Positions 8,631-19,000 of a DNA stretch of 49,551 bases are shown one piece after another; positions within the stretch are counted from its first letter, which is position 1; each line of letters starts with the position of its first letter. This DNA is from Flammeovirgaceae bacterium. Lineage in GTDB: Bacteria > Bacteroidota > Bacteroidia > Cytophagales > Cyclobacteriaceae. The stretch is taken from contig JAHEZH010000023.1 in NCBI GenBank assembly GCA_023251155.1, positions 1-49,551 on the forward strand, written 5' to 3'. Under the pieces are notes generated by a model. The model had not been told where the DNA came from. It saw nothing but the letters and a program-made list of their open reading frames with translations, and did no database searches. A program made the translations under genes and the position numbers.

Positions 8631-9377
8631 TTATTCCCATATCACCGGTTGTTTGGTGAGTGCATCCACCAGGTCTTTTTCATGGGTAAGATCAAGACGC
8701 AGTGGTGTAATGGAAACATAACTCTCATCTACTGCCCAGCGGTCAGTACCTTCTTCGGCAGGGTTCAACGGGCGTACGCTAAACCAATAGTTACTCCTTC
8801 CCTTCGGATCAGTACCAGGTATTACCACACCATCATATTGCTGCACGGCTTGCCTGGTCCACTTTATTCCTTTTGGTTTTGCAGGAAAATTGACATTGGT
8901 CAGGTTCACATCCCTATTTTCAAGAAGCAACGCTAATGTTTTATGTACAAAAGATTCAAGTGCTTTAAAATCCGGCTCCGTATCCCCTGCGGGGGTGCTT
9001 AGCGCTATTCCCTTTATTCCCAACAACACGGCTTGCTTTGCTCCTGCTAAGGTGCCGGAGTGCCACATTGAGTTGCCTACATTTAATCCCATATTGATTC
9101 CGCTTAATACCACATCTATTTTTTCCCATAAGTGAGCCCCTAATGCCACACAGTCGGAAGGTGTTCCATTCACACGAAAAGCTTCTACGTTGTTTTCAAA
9201 ATTGATTGGCGATTTTTTATACCACAACGGCCGCGTAGCCGTAATGGCCTGCCCCATGGAGGATTGTTCGATGTCAGGAGCCACTACGCGTACATTACCA
9301 AATGAGGTAGCAATGCGGGCAAGCGCTGCAATACCGGGGCTATAGATACCATCGTCATTGGTGATTAAAATATTCAT
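8631..9377 (-). CDS. surE: 5'/3'-nucleotidase SurE
   Basis: A 248-residue protein of the SurE family, which dephosphorylates nucleoside monophosphates using a divalent metal. The family hallmark 'ILITNDDGIYSPGI' is at the extreme N-terminus, with the metal-binding Asp pair at residues 8-9. 'APDIEQSSMGQAIT', 'VNGTPSDCV', 'VLSGINMGLNVG' and 'HSGTLAGAKQA' match the remaining active-site blocks. The ATG at 9377 places the NDDG motif at its usual position; upstream residues in frame would add an implausible extension. It is divergent from the lipid kinase gene, with 116 bases between starts. Confidence 0.96.
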   Translation of the reverse strand: MNILITNDDGIYSPGIAALARIATSFGNVRVVAPDIEQSSMGQAITATRPLWYKKSPINFENNVEAFRVNGTPSDCVALGAHLWEKIDVVLSGINMGLNVGNSMWHSGTLAGAKQAVLLGIKGIALSTPAGDTEPDFKALESFVHKTLALLLENRDVNLTNVNFPAKPKGIKWTRQAVQQYDGVVIPGTDPKGRSNYWFSVRPLNPAEEGTDRWAVDESYVSITPLRLDLTHEKDLVDALTKQPVIWE

Positions 9378-9493
9378 TGTTGGCTTTTTTAAATAAAATG
9401 GAGAAGATAAACTCCTGGATAAAGAATAAAATATCATTCCATCTTTTGGGATGGTATATCATTTTACGTTGTACGGCAGACTATCCTCCTAAA

Positions 9494-10390
9494 ATGAAAA
9501 CTGTCAAGCTATTGCATAATCCCGGAGCCGGTGAAGCGGAGCACTCCAAAAAAAACCTCGTTGCTCATATACGTACTGCAGCATTTGACTGTAGCTATTC
9601 TTCCACAAAAGAAGATGAATGGGAAGAATCGATCCCCTACAAAACCGACTTCATCGCAATAGCCGGAGGTGATGGCACAGTTCGAAAACTAGCGCGTCAT
9701 TTATTGAATCGCCGACTGATGGACAAGCGTTTTCCTATCGGGCTTATTCCATTGGGAACAGCCAACAATATTGCCCGTACATTAGGGATCAGTGGAACAC
9801 CACAGGAAATCATCGCCAACTGGAAAAACAAGAACATCCGGAAGATCGATATCGGGAGAATTTATAACCTGAGGCAAAGCAAGTTCTTCATGGAAGGATT
9901 GGGTTATGGCGTATTTCCGCGACTCATGCGCAAGATGAAGGACAGACAAAATCAATCGGACGATCCGGAAGCAGAACTACGAAGTGCATTACGGCTTTTA
10001 CACGAAATCATTCTTACCTATCGCGCCAAGCCCTGTCACATAAAAGTAGATGGTAAAGCGTATTATGGAAAATACCTGATGGCAGAAGTAATGAACGTAC
10101 ATTCCATTGGCCCTAATCTCAATATTGCGCCACATGCTGACCCGGGTGATGGAAGGCTGGAAGTAATACTGGTAACCGAAGAGCAGCGGGAACAGCTTGC
10201 TAATTACATCCTGCACCGCCTCGAAAACGGAAAAGAAGAACCATTCTTTCACGAGGCATTATCTGCAAAAAAGATAGAGATCGTGTGGGAAGGTGGCCAG
10301 CTCCATACCGATGATCAGCTTATCCCGATTAAAAAATCAAAGAAGATTAAAATTGAGGTAGAAAAAGGGTTGCTTGATTTTTTAGTCTGA
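9494..10390 (+). CDS. Diacylglycerol kinase-like lipid kinase (YegS/LCB5 family)
   Basis: A 298-residue soluble protein with the DAGK catalytic fold. An N-terminal 'LLHNPGAG' is followed by the nucleotide-binding 'AGGDGTVRKLA', then 'GLIPLGTANNIARTLG', then the C-terminal beta-sandwich with 'VMNVHSIGPNLNIAP', 'DPGDGRLEVI' and 'TDDQ'. Family members phosphorylate lipids such as diacylglycerol or sphingoid bases with ATP; the substrate cannot be read from sequence. The ATG at 9494 gives the usual start just before the first beta strand; a longer frame reaches 9377, overlapping the surE start, and is rejected. Divergent transcription from surE means their control regions share the same 116 bases. 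Confidence 0.92.
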   Translation: MKTVKLLHNPGAGEAEHSKKNLVAHIRTAAFDCSYSSTKEDEWEESIPYKTDFIAIAGGDGTVRKLARHLLNRRLMDKRFPIGLIPLGTANNIARTLGISGTPQEIIANWKNKNIRKIDIGRIYNLRQSKFFMEGLGYGVFPRLMRKMKDRQNQSDDPEAELRSALRLLHEIILTYRAKPCHIKVDGKAYYGKYLMAEVMNVHSIGPNLNIAPHADPGDGRLEVILVTEEQREQLANYILHRLENGKEEPFFHEALSAKKIEIVWEGGQLHTDDQLIPIKKSKKIKIEVEKGLLDFLV

Positions 10391-10441
10391 AATTCATCAT
10401 CTTCTTTCACCATTTACTACATTTATTAGCTAATTAAAGCT

Positions 10442-10449
10442 TACCTTTG
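10442..10449 (+). promoter_or_regulatory. -7 promoter element TACCTTTG
   Basis: A perfect TAnnTTTG match about 50 bases upstream of the ATG at 10499, in the gap between the lipid kinase gene and the large secreted-protein gene. It suggests the latter has its own promoter. Confidence 0.5.
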
Positions 10450-10498
10450 ATAGTTTTAACGTATTGATCATTAATCTGTTATTGGCCTAATCTACCTC

Positions 10499-13400
10499 AT
10501 GAGAAAAATAATTACGCGAGCGATACTTATCGTATTCCTTCAATTGGCAAGCTATGCCGGATATTCTCAGTGTGCAGCTCCTCCCGGAGATCAAACTACC
10601 TATGGTGATAATTACTGGATCGGATATGTCTATCAAGGATTCAGAGATTTCACTACTCCCAGTTACTATGGATACTATCAAGAGCCAGCTTTGTTCGATC
10701 AATCTTTTTGTGGAAATATTTGCAGTTTTCCTATTAATGGATGTGCTGTCAACACACAACAATTTACTGTCCGATACAAAATGACAAAGTCATTTGCCTG
10801 TGGGGATTATACATTTACCATTGGAGGAGATGATGGAGTAAGACTAAGTATCGATGGAGGCTCCTCAAATATAATTGATAACTGGGGTAATCACGGATAT
10901 CAGGTAACTTCTACCACAGTTACACTAACCGAAGGTACATATAATATTGTACTCGACTATTATGAAGACGCTGGGGAGAATCGGGTCTCTTTTACTTATG
11001 CCCCAGCCGCTGGTAATACCAATGGCCCGGGTACGGTAGGAGCAAGTCAGTTTTTTTGCCAGGCTGCCCCCTTCGACCCTGCTGCATTTACCAGCACAGG
11101 CGCGGCCTCTTTTTGTCTCGGATCTGCTCCTACTTATCAATGGCAAGAGTCTACCGATCAGTTCTCATGGACCAATATTGCCGGAGCAAACTCCATTACC
11201 TATGATGCTCCGTCTTATGCAACACTGGGAGTGCGTTACTTCAGAAGAGCTGCCAATAACGGAACGATAACCATCTACTCCAATACCTTATCAGTAACAA
11301 CCGCTACACCTCCAGGTGACCCGGCCGTTTTTGGTAACGGGGTATGGAATGCATACGTGTTTAATTCCTCTACGGTAGGATCCAATTACTGGGGATACTA
11401 CACTGAAAATAACTTAAGCTTCGATACACAAACAAGATGGGCAGCAGGTGCGGCTCCCTCCTCTGCCAATACGTCAACCGGTTCAGCATTTTCGGGGTGT
11501 TCTGCCGTATCGTCTACTAATTTTGTGGTTAGCTATAAGCGAACCAATTTCACTTGTGACTACTACCAGATCGATATACCTGCCCATGATGATGATGTGG
11601 CTATTTTTATAAACGGAACAAAAGTGTTTGAGCATGTTGGCTATGGTGACGCACATACCAATGTATGGACCGGGTTTATGGGTGCCACTACACGGGTAGA
11701 AGCAAGAGTAATCAATGGAGCCGGACCGGGTTACTTGCAGGTGAATATAACACCATCGGCTACTCCTGCAGTTACGGCCAATACTCCCTCGATCGTATGT
11801 TCTGGAAACAGTATTTTATTAACAGCAACATCACCCGTTTCAGGGGTAAGTTATAGCTGGGCACCTGACTCGAACAACCCTTCAAGCACCATTCAGACGC
11901 CCGCCAATAACCCGACTATATCTGTACTGCCTAATGCGTCCGGCAACTATATTGTCACCATTACCGACCCGGCTACTTCATGTACTGCCAACTACACGGT
12001 ACCGATCACTATGGCTCCCAATGCCAACACTACGTTAAGCATATCTCCAGCCACGTTAGTCACGGATTGCCCGAGTACCGTGTACACACTTACCGCCTCA
12101 GGAGCGGCCAGTTATATTTGGTCGGCGGATACCGGAACAGCGGGTGGATTGAGTTCCACCACAGGCTACGAAGTAACAGCAACACCTACTCAAACGACCA
12201 CCTATACCGTATTTGGGTTCACCGGCTGTAATATGAAAAGCGCATCGGTTACCATCACTATTAATGTTCCGGCTATGGATACCTATCCCACTAACACATG
12301 GAACGTGTATGGATTTAATTCACAAACGATTGGCACCGACTATCGCGGATACTATACAGAAAATGGATCTTCCACCGCCCCAAACAATTACAGCTTTGAT
12401 ACGCGTACAAGATGGAACGATGGAGCATCACCAGCTACAGCAAATGCAACCAACGGAACCGCATGGGTAGGTTGTACGATGAGTGCTACCAACATCAGCC
12501 TGAGTTTCAAGCGTTCTGGTTTTGCATGTGGCCTATATCAAATAGATGTGCCTGCGCATGATGATGACTTCCTGCTTTTCATTGATGGAACGCAAGTCGC
12601 ACAACACATCGGGTGCTGTGATGCGCACACTAACGTCTGGACAGGACCATTAAGTGCCAGTTCACAGATAGAATGGCAATTGAAACAAGGCAATGGTGGA
12701 TCTTACCTGCGCGTGCAATTCACCAATCTGACGCAGCCCGCAGGACAATCAACATGGATAGGCGATGTCAGTACGGACTGGTTTAACTCCTCTAACTGGT
12801 GTGGCGGTGTGCCCACTTCAACTACTGATGTATTGGTTCCGGCAGGAGCTAAGTTTATGCCGGTGATTGGTGCGGGTGGTGCACAAAGCAGAAACATTAC
12901 CATCAACGCAGGTGTACCTTCAGGTGGTTTTAGCAACGGTACGGCTGCCGCTTCACTCTCTACTTCCGCTTCCAATACTCTGGACGTGTATGGCGACTGG
13001 ACAAACAATGGAACATTCACTGCCAATAATGGTACCGTAACCTTTACAGGGGCAACCAATACGACAATCACCAGTGGCACCGCCGAGAGTTTCTATAATG
13101 TAGTCGTTAATAAAACCGGCAGTGCTACCCTCACCATTGCATTCATCACACAACAGATAAGCAATAACCTTACCTTTAGCAATGGTATAATCGTACCTAA
13201 TGCCACATTGGAATTCCTCACTGGCGCAACGGCTACCGGGGCAAGCAACACCAGTTATGTACAAGGCCAGGTGAGAAAAACCGGAACGAATGCATTTACC
13301 TTCCCGGTTGGCAAAGGAGGTTTTTATCGCCCCATCGCTATCTCTGCTCCTTCTGCCAGCGATACGTACACCGCCGAATATTTTAACACTAACCCGAATC

Positions 13401-14233
13401 CAAGTTATCCGAGGGCGAACAAAGATGGTACATTGGATCACGTTGGCTCAACCGAATACTGGATGCTGAACAGAACAGGAAGCTCAAATGCAGTGGTCAC
13501 ATTAAGCTGGGGAAGTACATCAGGTGGAATAAGCGATCTGACAAGCTTGCGCGTAGCCGGTTGGAACGGCTCAACATGGAAAGACCTGGGGAACAGTGGC
13601 ACAACAGGAAATACAACTACAGGCACGGTAAGCAGCACCTCTACGGTTTCAGTATTCGGGCCATTTACATTGGCCTCTTCCAATACCAATAATCCACTTC
13701 CTATTTCACTGATTGATTTTACCAGTGTATTAAAAGGTGGTGTGGTTGACCTTAACTGGAGCACCCTGAGCGAATTGAATAATGATTATTTTGACATCGA
13801 ACGATCAACCGGTGAAACACCTTTTTACTCGTTGAAGAAAAAAATAAAAGGAGCCGGCACAAGTAATCAGGTGCATAGCTATGCTGCTACAGATTATTCT
13901 CCCCCATTGGGAAAAGTGTATTATCGCTTAAAGCAAGTGGACTTTGATGGTACCGCTTCGTATTCAGAAGTGCGCGTGATTACCAATGATCAGCTGAATA
14001 CCATTATTGCCTACCCTAACCCGGCTGATCATGTTATTCATATGGATACCCGTGGAGGAAGAGTCAATTCCATTTCCATCCTGAATGCAGTAGGAGTAAA
14101 TCAGCAGGTACCTGTTACGGTTAATGATTCAACCGTTACTATTGATTCTTCCGGGCTGGCTGCCGGATTATATCTTGTAAAAGTGGTGCTGGATGGAAAT
14201 GCACACACACTTCGGGTGATTGTAAGCAGATAA
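10499..14233 (+). CDS. Large secreted protein with three PA14-like modules and T9SS type A sorting domain
   Basis: A 1244-residue exported protein. A signal peptide occupies about residues 1-24 ('IVFLQLASYAGYSQC'). PA14-like modules start near residues 40, 283 and 601. The first has the canonical 'GDDGVRLSIDG'; the second and third share 'PAHDDD', 'FI(N/D)GT' and 'DAHTNVWTG' and are clearly duplicates. Ig/PKD-like segments lie between them (about 430-590), followed by a Thr/Asn-rich beta-helix-like stretch (about 755-960). The C-terminus has a T9SS type A tail: 'AYPNPADH' begins near 1171, with 'GLAAGLYLVKV' close to the end. PA14 domains usually bind carbohydrate, so a cell-surface or adhesive role is likely. 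Bacteroidota proteins of this type are secreted across the outer membrane and cleaved at the tail. Confidence 0.92.
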   Translation: MRKIITRAILIVFLQLASYAGYSQCAAPPGDQTTYGDNYWIGYVYQGFRDFTTPSYYGYYQEPALFDQSFCGNICSFPINGCAVNTQQFTVRYKMTKSFACGDYTFTIGGDDGVRLSIDGGSSNIIDNWGNHGYQVTSTTVTLTEGTYNIVLDYYEDAGENRVSFTYAPAAGNTNGPGTVGASQFFCQAAPFDPAAFTSTGAASFCLGSAPTYQWQESTDQFSWTNIAGANSITYDAPSYATLGVRYFRRAANNGTITIYSNTLSVTTATPPGDPAVFGNGVWNAYVFNSSTVGSNYWGYYTENNLSFDTQTRWAAGAAPSSANTSTGSAFSGCSAVSSTNFVVSYKRTNFTCDYYQIDIPAHDDDVAIFINGTKVFEHVGYGDAHTNVWTGFMGATTRVEARVINGAGPGYLQVNITPSATPAVTANTPSIVCSGNSILLTATSPVSGVSYSWAPDSNNPSSTIQTPANNPTISVLPNASGNYIVTITDPATSCTANYTVPITMAPNANTTLSISPATLVTDCPSTVYTLTASGAASYIWSADTGTAGGLSSTTGYEVTATPTQTTTYTVFGFTGCNMKSASVTITINVPAMDTYPTNTWNVYGFNSQTIGTDYRGYYTENGSSTAPNNYSFDTRTRWNDGASPATANATNGTAWVGCTMSATNISLSFKRSGFACGLYQIDVPAHDDDFLLFIDGTQVAQHIGCCDAHTNVWTGPLSASSQIEWQLKQGNGGSYLRVQFTNLTQPAGQSTWIGDVSTDWFNSSNWCGGVPTSTTDVLVPAGAKFMPVIGAGGAQSRNITINAGVPSGGFSNGTAAASLSTSASNTLDVYGDWTNNGTFTANNGTVTFTGATNTTITSGTAESFYNVVVNKTGSATLTIAFITQQISNNLTFSNGIIVPNATLEFLTGATATGASNTSYVQGQVRKTGTNAFTFPVGKGGFYRPIAISAPSASDTYTAEYFNTNPNPSYPRANKDGTLDHVGSTEYWMLNRTGSSNAVVTLSWGSTSGGISDLTSLRVAGWNGSTWKDLGNSGTTGNTTTGTVSSTSTVSVFGPFTLASSNTNNPLPISLIDFTSVLKGGVVDLNWSTLSELNNDYFDIERSTGETPFYSLKKKIKGAGTSNQVHSYAATDYSPPLGKVYYRLKQVDFDGTASYSEVRVITNDQLNTIIAYPNPADHVIHMDTRGGRVNSISILNAVGVNQQVPVTVNDSTVTIDSSGLAAGLYLVKVVLDGNAHTLRVIVSR

Positions 14234-14252
14234 GATTTTTGCCCATGTCCTT

Positions 14253-14283
14253 AAAAGGGTTGGTCATTCACCAACCCTTTTTT
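14253..14283 (+). terminator. Intrinsic terminator after the PA14-module protein gene
   Basis: A perfect 12-bp stem (14253-14264 with 14270-14281) and a 5-base loop, followed by a short T run. It begins 20 bases past the stop codon. Confidence 0.85.
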
Positions 14284-14390
14284 ACTTCTTCCTTTGATAC
14301 GTTCATCGTGCAATGGTTTGCATTATTTCTTGTAAAAAGAATATTCTTCGCTGCGGAAACTTTTATAGGATAACTATTGTGATGAAGTTC

Positions 14391-14398
14391 TACTTTCG
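14391..14398 (+). promoter_or_regulatory. -7-like element TACTTTCG upstream of the MFS gene
   Basis: Reads TACTTTCGCAGC, a TTTC variant of TAnnTTTG. The same pattern (TAATTTCGCGGC) occurs upstream of rlmD at 32419. It lies 35 bases before the GTG start. Confidence 0.4.
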
Positions 14399-14432
14399 CA
14401 GCAAGAAGGTTGAGGTATAAAAATACGACTAC

Positions 14433-15617
14433 GTGAAAAAGAAATTTCTTCCGCTCGCATTAGGTGGCCTGGCGATCGGCACGACAGAATTTGTGATGAT
14501 GGGTATACTGCCTGACATTGCCAACGAATTTAAAATCAGTATTCCACAAGCAGGGCACATGATATCCGCCTATGCGTTAGGTGTGGTAATCGGAGCTCCA
14601 TTATTGGTAGTACTTACCCGTAACATGGCTCCTAAGAAAATACTATTTGCGCTAATGCTTTTATTCACGGTCTTCAATACCCTATCGTCATTTGCACCTA
14701 ATGACACCATCTTATTCTTGGCGCGCTTGTTTTCCGGATTGCCGCATGGTGCATTCTTTGGTGTAGGTGCCGTAGTCGCCAGCCGGCTGGCGGACAAAGG
14801 CAAACAGGCTCAAGCCATATCGATGATGTTTGCCGGGTTAACATTAGCCAATCTGCTTACCGTACCACTCGGCACATGGGTGGGGCACACCTACTCATGG
14901 CGTTATGCATTTGCAGCCGTTGGCCTCATCGGATTAGGAACGATGGTCAGTATTTATTTCCTGCTTCCTTCATTGCCCGTAACCCGAAGCGGAAATATGA
15001 AATCAGAACTGAGTGTATTTGCCCGCATCGAACCCTGGCTGATCTTCCTTATCACATCTATTGGTACAGGAGGTTTATTTTGCTGGATCAGTTATATCGC
15101 CCCGTTAATGACAGAAGTATCTCACTTCTCTGCCGCTACGGTTCCTTACATTATGGTGATTGCCGGATTGGGAATGGTGGTAGGTAATGTGATCGGAGGA
15201 AAATTATCCGACAGGCTGCAGCCATTGAATGCCTGTATCGTATTGCTAGTGGCCATGTCATTGACTTTACTGATCATCTACTTTGTATCATGGCAACCCG
15301 TACTTTCTTTGATAATGACATTTGTAGCCGGAAGCTTTGCTTTGGCTATTGCATCGCCTATCCAATTGTTGATGATCCAGGCATCGAAAGGGGCTGAAAT
15401 GCTCGGAGCTTCTATCACACAAGCCGCATTTAATATGGGCAACGCACTGGGTGCATTTTTGGGAGGACTTCCCATCGCAGCCGGCTTTGGTTATACATCA
15501 CCCTCACTGGTGGGGATGGGTATGGCACTTACGGGAGTAGTGTTCGCCTGGATGTTGATGGTACTGTCACGAAAAGAAAAACAGGGCCTTACTTCCGGAA
15601 TACCGATCGCCAATTGA
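14433..15617 (+). CDS. Major facilitator superfamily exporter (AraJ-like, drug/sugar efflux)
   Basis: A 394-residue inner-membrane transporter with about 12 hydrophobic segments. The opening 'LALGGLAIGTTEFVMMGILPDIA' is characteristic of the AraJ/YdhP/NepI-type drug:H+ antiporter-1 subfamily. 'SAYALGVVIGAPLL' and 'RLFSGLPHGAFFGVGAVVA' are conserved loops and helices of that group, and the second half repeats the fold. The substrate is unknown; members export sugars, purines or drugs. The start is GTG at 14433; the first in-frame ATG would remove most of TM1. It is flanked by the terminator at 14253 and a promoter-like element at 14391, so it is probably monocistronic. Confidence 0.92.
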   Translation: MKKKFLPLALGGLAIGTTEFVMMGILPDIANEFKISIPQAGHMISAYALGVVIGAPLLVVLTRNMAPKKILFALMLLFTVFNTLSSFAPNDTILFLARLFSGLPHGAFFGVGAVVASRLADKGKQAQAISMMFAGLTLANLLTVPLGTWVGHTYSWRYAFAAVGLIGLGTMVSIYFLLPSLPVTRSGNMKSELSVFARIEPWLIFLITSIGTGGLFCWISYIAPLMTEVSHFSAATVPYIMVIAGLGMVVGNVIGGKLSDRLQPLNACIVLLVAMSLTLLIIYFVSWQPVLSLIMTFVAGSFALAIASPIQLLMIQASKGAEMLGASITQAAFNMGNALGAFLGGLPIAAGFGYTSPSLVGMGMALTGVVFAWMLMVLSRKEKQGLTSGIPIAN

Positions 15618-15734
15618 AAAAAGTCAATGTACTTCACGGATTCACTGAACTGATGAACCATGCTATACGTTGAATAACATGGCAAAAAAGAAATAAAAGA
15701 AATAATCACTCTTTATAAAATTCAAAAGCAAAAA

Positions 15735-15962
15735 ATGAGTCAGGCATTTGTAAGAGAAGGTGATGATCAGTGGCTGGGAGATATTGATCCTACTATGAAT
15801 GCACTGGTAAATTTTCTAACCAGAGAGAATAACGGCATTCGTGTCTATGAAAAGAAAAACGGAACGGATGACAACGGACGAACCGTATATACCATGAGTA
15901 ACGGACTGACATACGGCAAAAGTGACCAGGGTAAGTGGGAGATCGTAGCCGATCTGAAATAA
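15735..15962 (+). CDS. Small acidic protein of unknown function (75 aa)
   Basis: A 75-residue soluble protein without cysteines or membrane segments. It has an acidic start ('REGDDQWLGDIDPT') and beta-strand-like 'GIRVYEKK', 'GRTVYTMSNGLTYG' and 'GKWEIVADLK'. I do not recognise the family. It is supported as real by an ATG after an A-rich leader, protein-like composition and a terminator hairpin 13 bases after the stop. It stands alone between the MFS gene and the convergent protease gene. Confidence 0.72.
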   Translation: MSQAFVREGDDQWLGDIDPTMNALVNFLTRENNGIRVYEKKNGTDDNGRTVYTMSNGLTYGKSDQGKWEIVADLK

Positions 15963-15974
15963 GTAGCACTAAAA

Positions 15975-16004
15975 AAAAGAGGCCTGATTACTCAAGCCTC
16001 TTTT
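15975..16004. terminator. Bidirectional intrinsic terminator
   Basis: A 9-bp stem (15975-15983 with 15996-16004) flanked by A and T runs. It sits between the convergent 75-residue protein gene and the tricorn-like protease gene and could stop transcription from either side. Confidence 0.8.
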
Positions 16005-16025
16005 CTATTACGCTTATTCAAAAAT

Positions 16026-19000
16026 TTATTTCCTCACCCTGACCGGTAGCGCTGGTCTTTTCTCTTCTGCCGGAGGATTTTTCTTCAGTTCATCCAATGC
16101 CACACTGATTGCTTTTTGTAATTGCGGATCAATGCCTTTGATCACATCAGCAGGCCACTGCTCCACTTCGATATCCGGAGGTACACCTACATTTTCTACA
16201 ATGAATCCTCCTTTGTCCAAATGGCAAGATTAGGTGCCGTAACCGAACCACCATCAATGAATTCAGGAAAACCCAGTATCCCGACAAGGCCGCCCCACGT
16301 GCGCTTACCCACCAGCGTACCTACATTGAATTTGTGAAACATCCAGGGCAGCATATCTCCCCCTGATCCTGCGGTCTCATCAATGAGCATCACTTTTGGC
16401 CCTTGTATCGATGCACTGGGTGTTTTCAGGTCTTTACCATAGCGTAGTTTCCAATGTGCCTGGTAAGGACGCTGCAGCAGGTCGATATAATAATCGGCTA
16501 CTTGTCCGCCTCCGTTAAATCGTTCATCGATAATGATGGCCTTACGATTGGCCTGCGGAAAGAAATAGCGTTTGAAATATTCATGACCAAGCCCCGCAGT
16601 GTTGGGTACATACACATACGCCACCTGGCCATTGGTAGCCTCCGTTACTTTTTTCAGATTACCTTCCACCCAATCGCGGTTGCGCAGAGCGGATTCCGTA
16701 TCGATAGGGACCACTTTTACTGTACGCGAACCTGTCATCGTTGGGTTCGGCCCGATCGTTAACTCCACAATTTTACCGGCAGTGTTTTCGAAGTAGCTAT
16801 AAATATTTTCACTTGCCGTTAAGTCCTTACCATTAACGGCAAGAATATAATCTCCTGCATTCGCATTGATACCAGGCTCTGTCAATGGCGATCGCAGATT
16901 GGGCGTCCAGTTCAGACCACCATAGATTTTCTTCAGCTGGTAGCGATTGTTGTTAATAACATAATCCGCTCCAAGCAATCCGCCACTGATACGTTCTGAA
17001 CTCGCCAGTCGATCTCCCGTGCCGGATATACGATGATGGCCAACAGCAAGTTCACTGCACATCCATTGAATGACCGTATTCAGATCATTGCGGCAAGCCA
17101 GGTGAGGGAGGAAGACCGCATATTTCTTTTTCATCGCTACCCAGTCTGCGCCATGCATACCGGGATCATAAAAATAATCGCGGTTCACCCGCCAGGCTTC
17201 ATCAAAAGTCTGCGGCCACTCCACGGAAGGATCAACCTTCACCTGGATATCGTTCAGATTTAATCCACCTTTTCCCGCTTCCGGTTTTTCACCGGCATTG
17301 GTAGTACCCCAATTACTTCCTTTACGATACACCATCTTTTTGCCATCGGCCGAGATCTCATATTCATCCAGTTCCATCACTTCATTGTCCTTCCGTTTTT
17401 TGATATCGTACTTGTGAAGTGTGTTGGTAGCAGAGTAATCGATGTATAACAGTTCACCTTCTTTGGCCATTTTCAACTGATCATATTGCCCGGAATGCAA
17501 AGGCACATCAATGATACGGGACTGAATTCCTTCCAGATCAATCTTCACCGCTTCGGTCTTTTTTTCCGGTTCAGGTGTTTTTTTGTCCTTCGCTTTGGCA
17601 TCGGGTGTTTTGGCCGGTTCACTCTTCTCTGCTTTTACATCTTCTTCATCACTTTCTTTGGCAAACGGAGAGAGCGTGCTCTTCTGTAAAGTAATCAGGT
17701 AAATCGACTGCGATGCACGCATGTCATTATTCGACTGATCAAACCAGTTCACCACAGGACCTGCATCGGTAGAAGCAAGAAGGTACAGGTACTTTCCGCC
17801 CGGATCGAATACCGGACCGGACACATCACTGAGCCCGTCTGTGATCGGAAATGATTTTGCCTGATCAATGGAATACAGATAGGCTCTTCTGAAATTGCTC
17901 TCCGTTACTTTAGTGTATGCGATCCATTTGGAATCGGACGACCAACTGCCCAGCATATCCCGATAAGGACCTGGTACATACAACTCATCTTCATCTATTT
18001 TTTTAATCACACCGGTAGCGACATCCAGCACATAAAAATTTCTTCCATTGTCTACAAAGCTTATCTTCTTACTGTCTGGCGACCACTTGGTGTAAGCATA
18101 GAATCCTGTGCCACCAAGCTTATACGATTTCGCTGCTGTTTTACCGTCCTGCGCTTTGACATGAAGCGCATACTCACCGGAAGCATCGGAGAAATAAGCA
18201 ATTGATTGACCATCTGCCGACCATGCCGGAAATGTTTCGTGCACCCCTGGTGACAAGGTGAGATTACGCGCATCCCCTTTCTCTGCAGGCAGTGTAACAA
18301 TCTCGCCACGGAAGTCAAACACCACCCTGGAGCCGGAAGCGGAAATGCCTGCACTGCGCACGTAATCATTTCCTTTCACAAAACGAGGGCGAAGCTCTAG
18401 CAGATCGGCAGCAATACCAATCGTCAGTTTTTTTGAAATGCCGGAGGTGATATCATAAGCATGAATATAACCGCCTTGCTCGAATACAACCTTGCCGTTG
18501 CCATAACCTGAACTGATGATGGGGAAATCGTTGAAGTCAGTAAGTTGTTTGACTGTTTTAGAAGCCACATCGTAGGAGAACAAATTGAACTCACCATTAC
18601 GATCGCTGCGGAAATAAATCTTGTCTCCGATCCACATCGGCTCGGAGTCATTGCAGCCACCTTCCGGCTGTGGTATTTTCACTACCGTTTTATCCTGGAA
18701 AGAGAAAATCCATACCACCGAAATGGTACCCCCACGATAATTTTTCCATTGACGGAATGCAGGAGAAAGCGGATTGTACGCCATCGATTTTCCATCCGGC
18801 GAATAGGAAGCATATAGCGCATTGGGAATTTCCAATTGAGCCGGGAATCCTCCGGCCAATGGAACCGTGAACAGCTGTGCATACCGATTAGTAAACACAG
18901 CCCGTTGTGAAGCGAATAACACGGCTGATCCATCCGGAGTAAAGCCTCTAACCCAATCTGCCCCGGGGTGCCACGTGAGTCGCTGGGGAATGCCGCCTTC

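Noticed and set aside
12703..13764. Long minus-strand open frames opposite the secreted protein gene
   Set aside because: They are shadows of a Thr/Asn-rich coding strand; the plus-strand gene has signal peptide, repeats and sorting tail.
16196..16220. Programmed -1 frameshift in the tricorn-like protease gene
   Set aside because: The bases at the break do not form a slippery heptamer in the right phase, and the purine-rich stretch lies after, not before, the slip site. A single-base loss is simpler.
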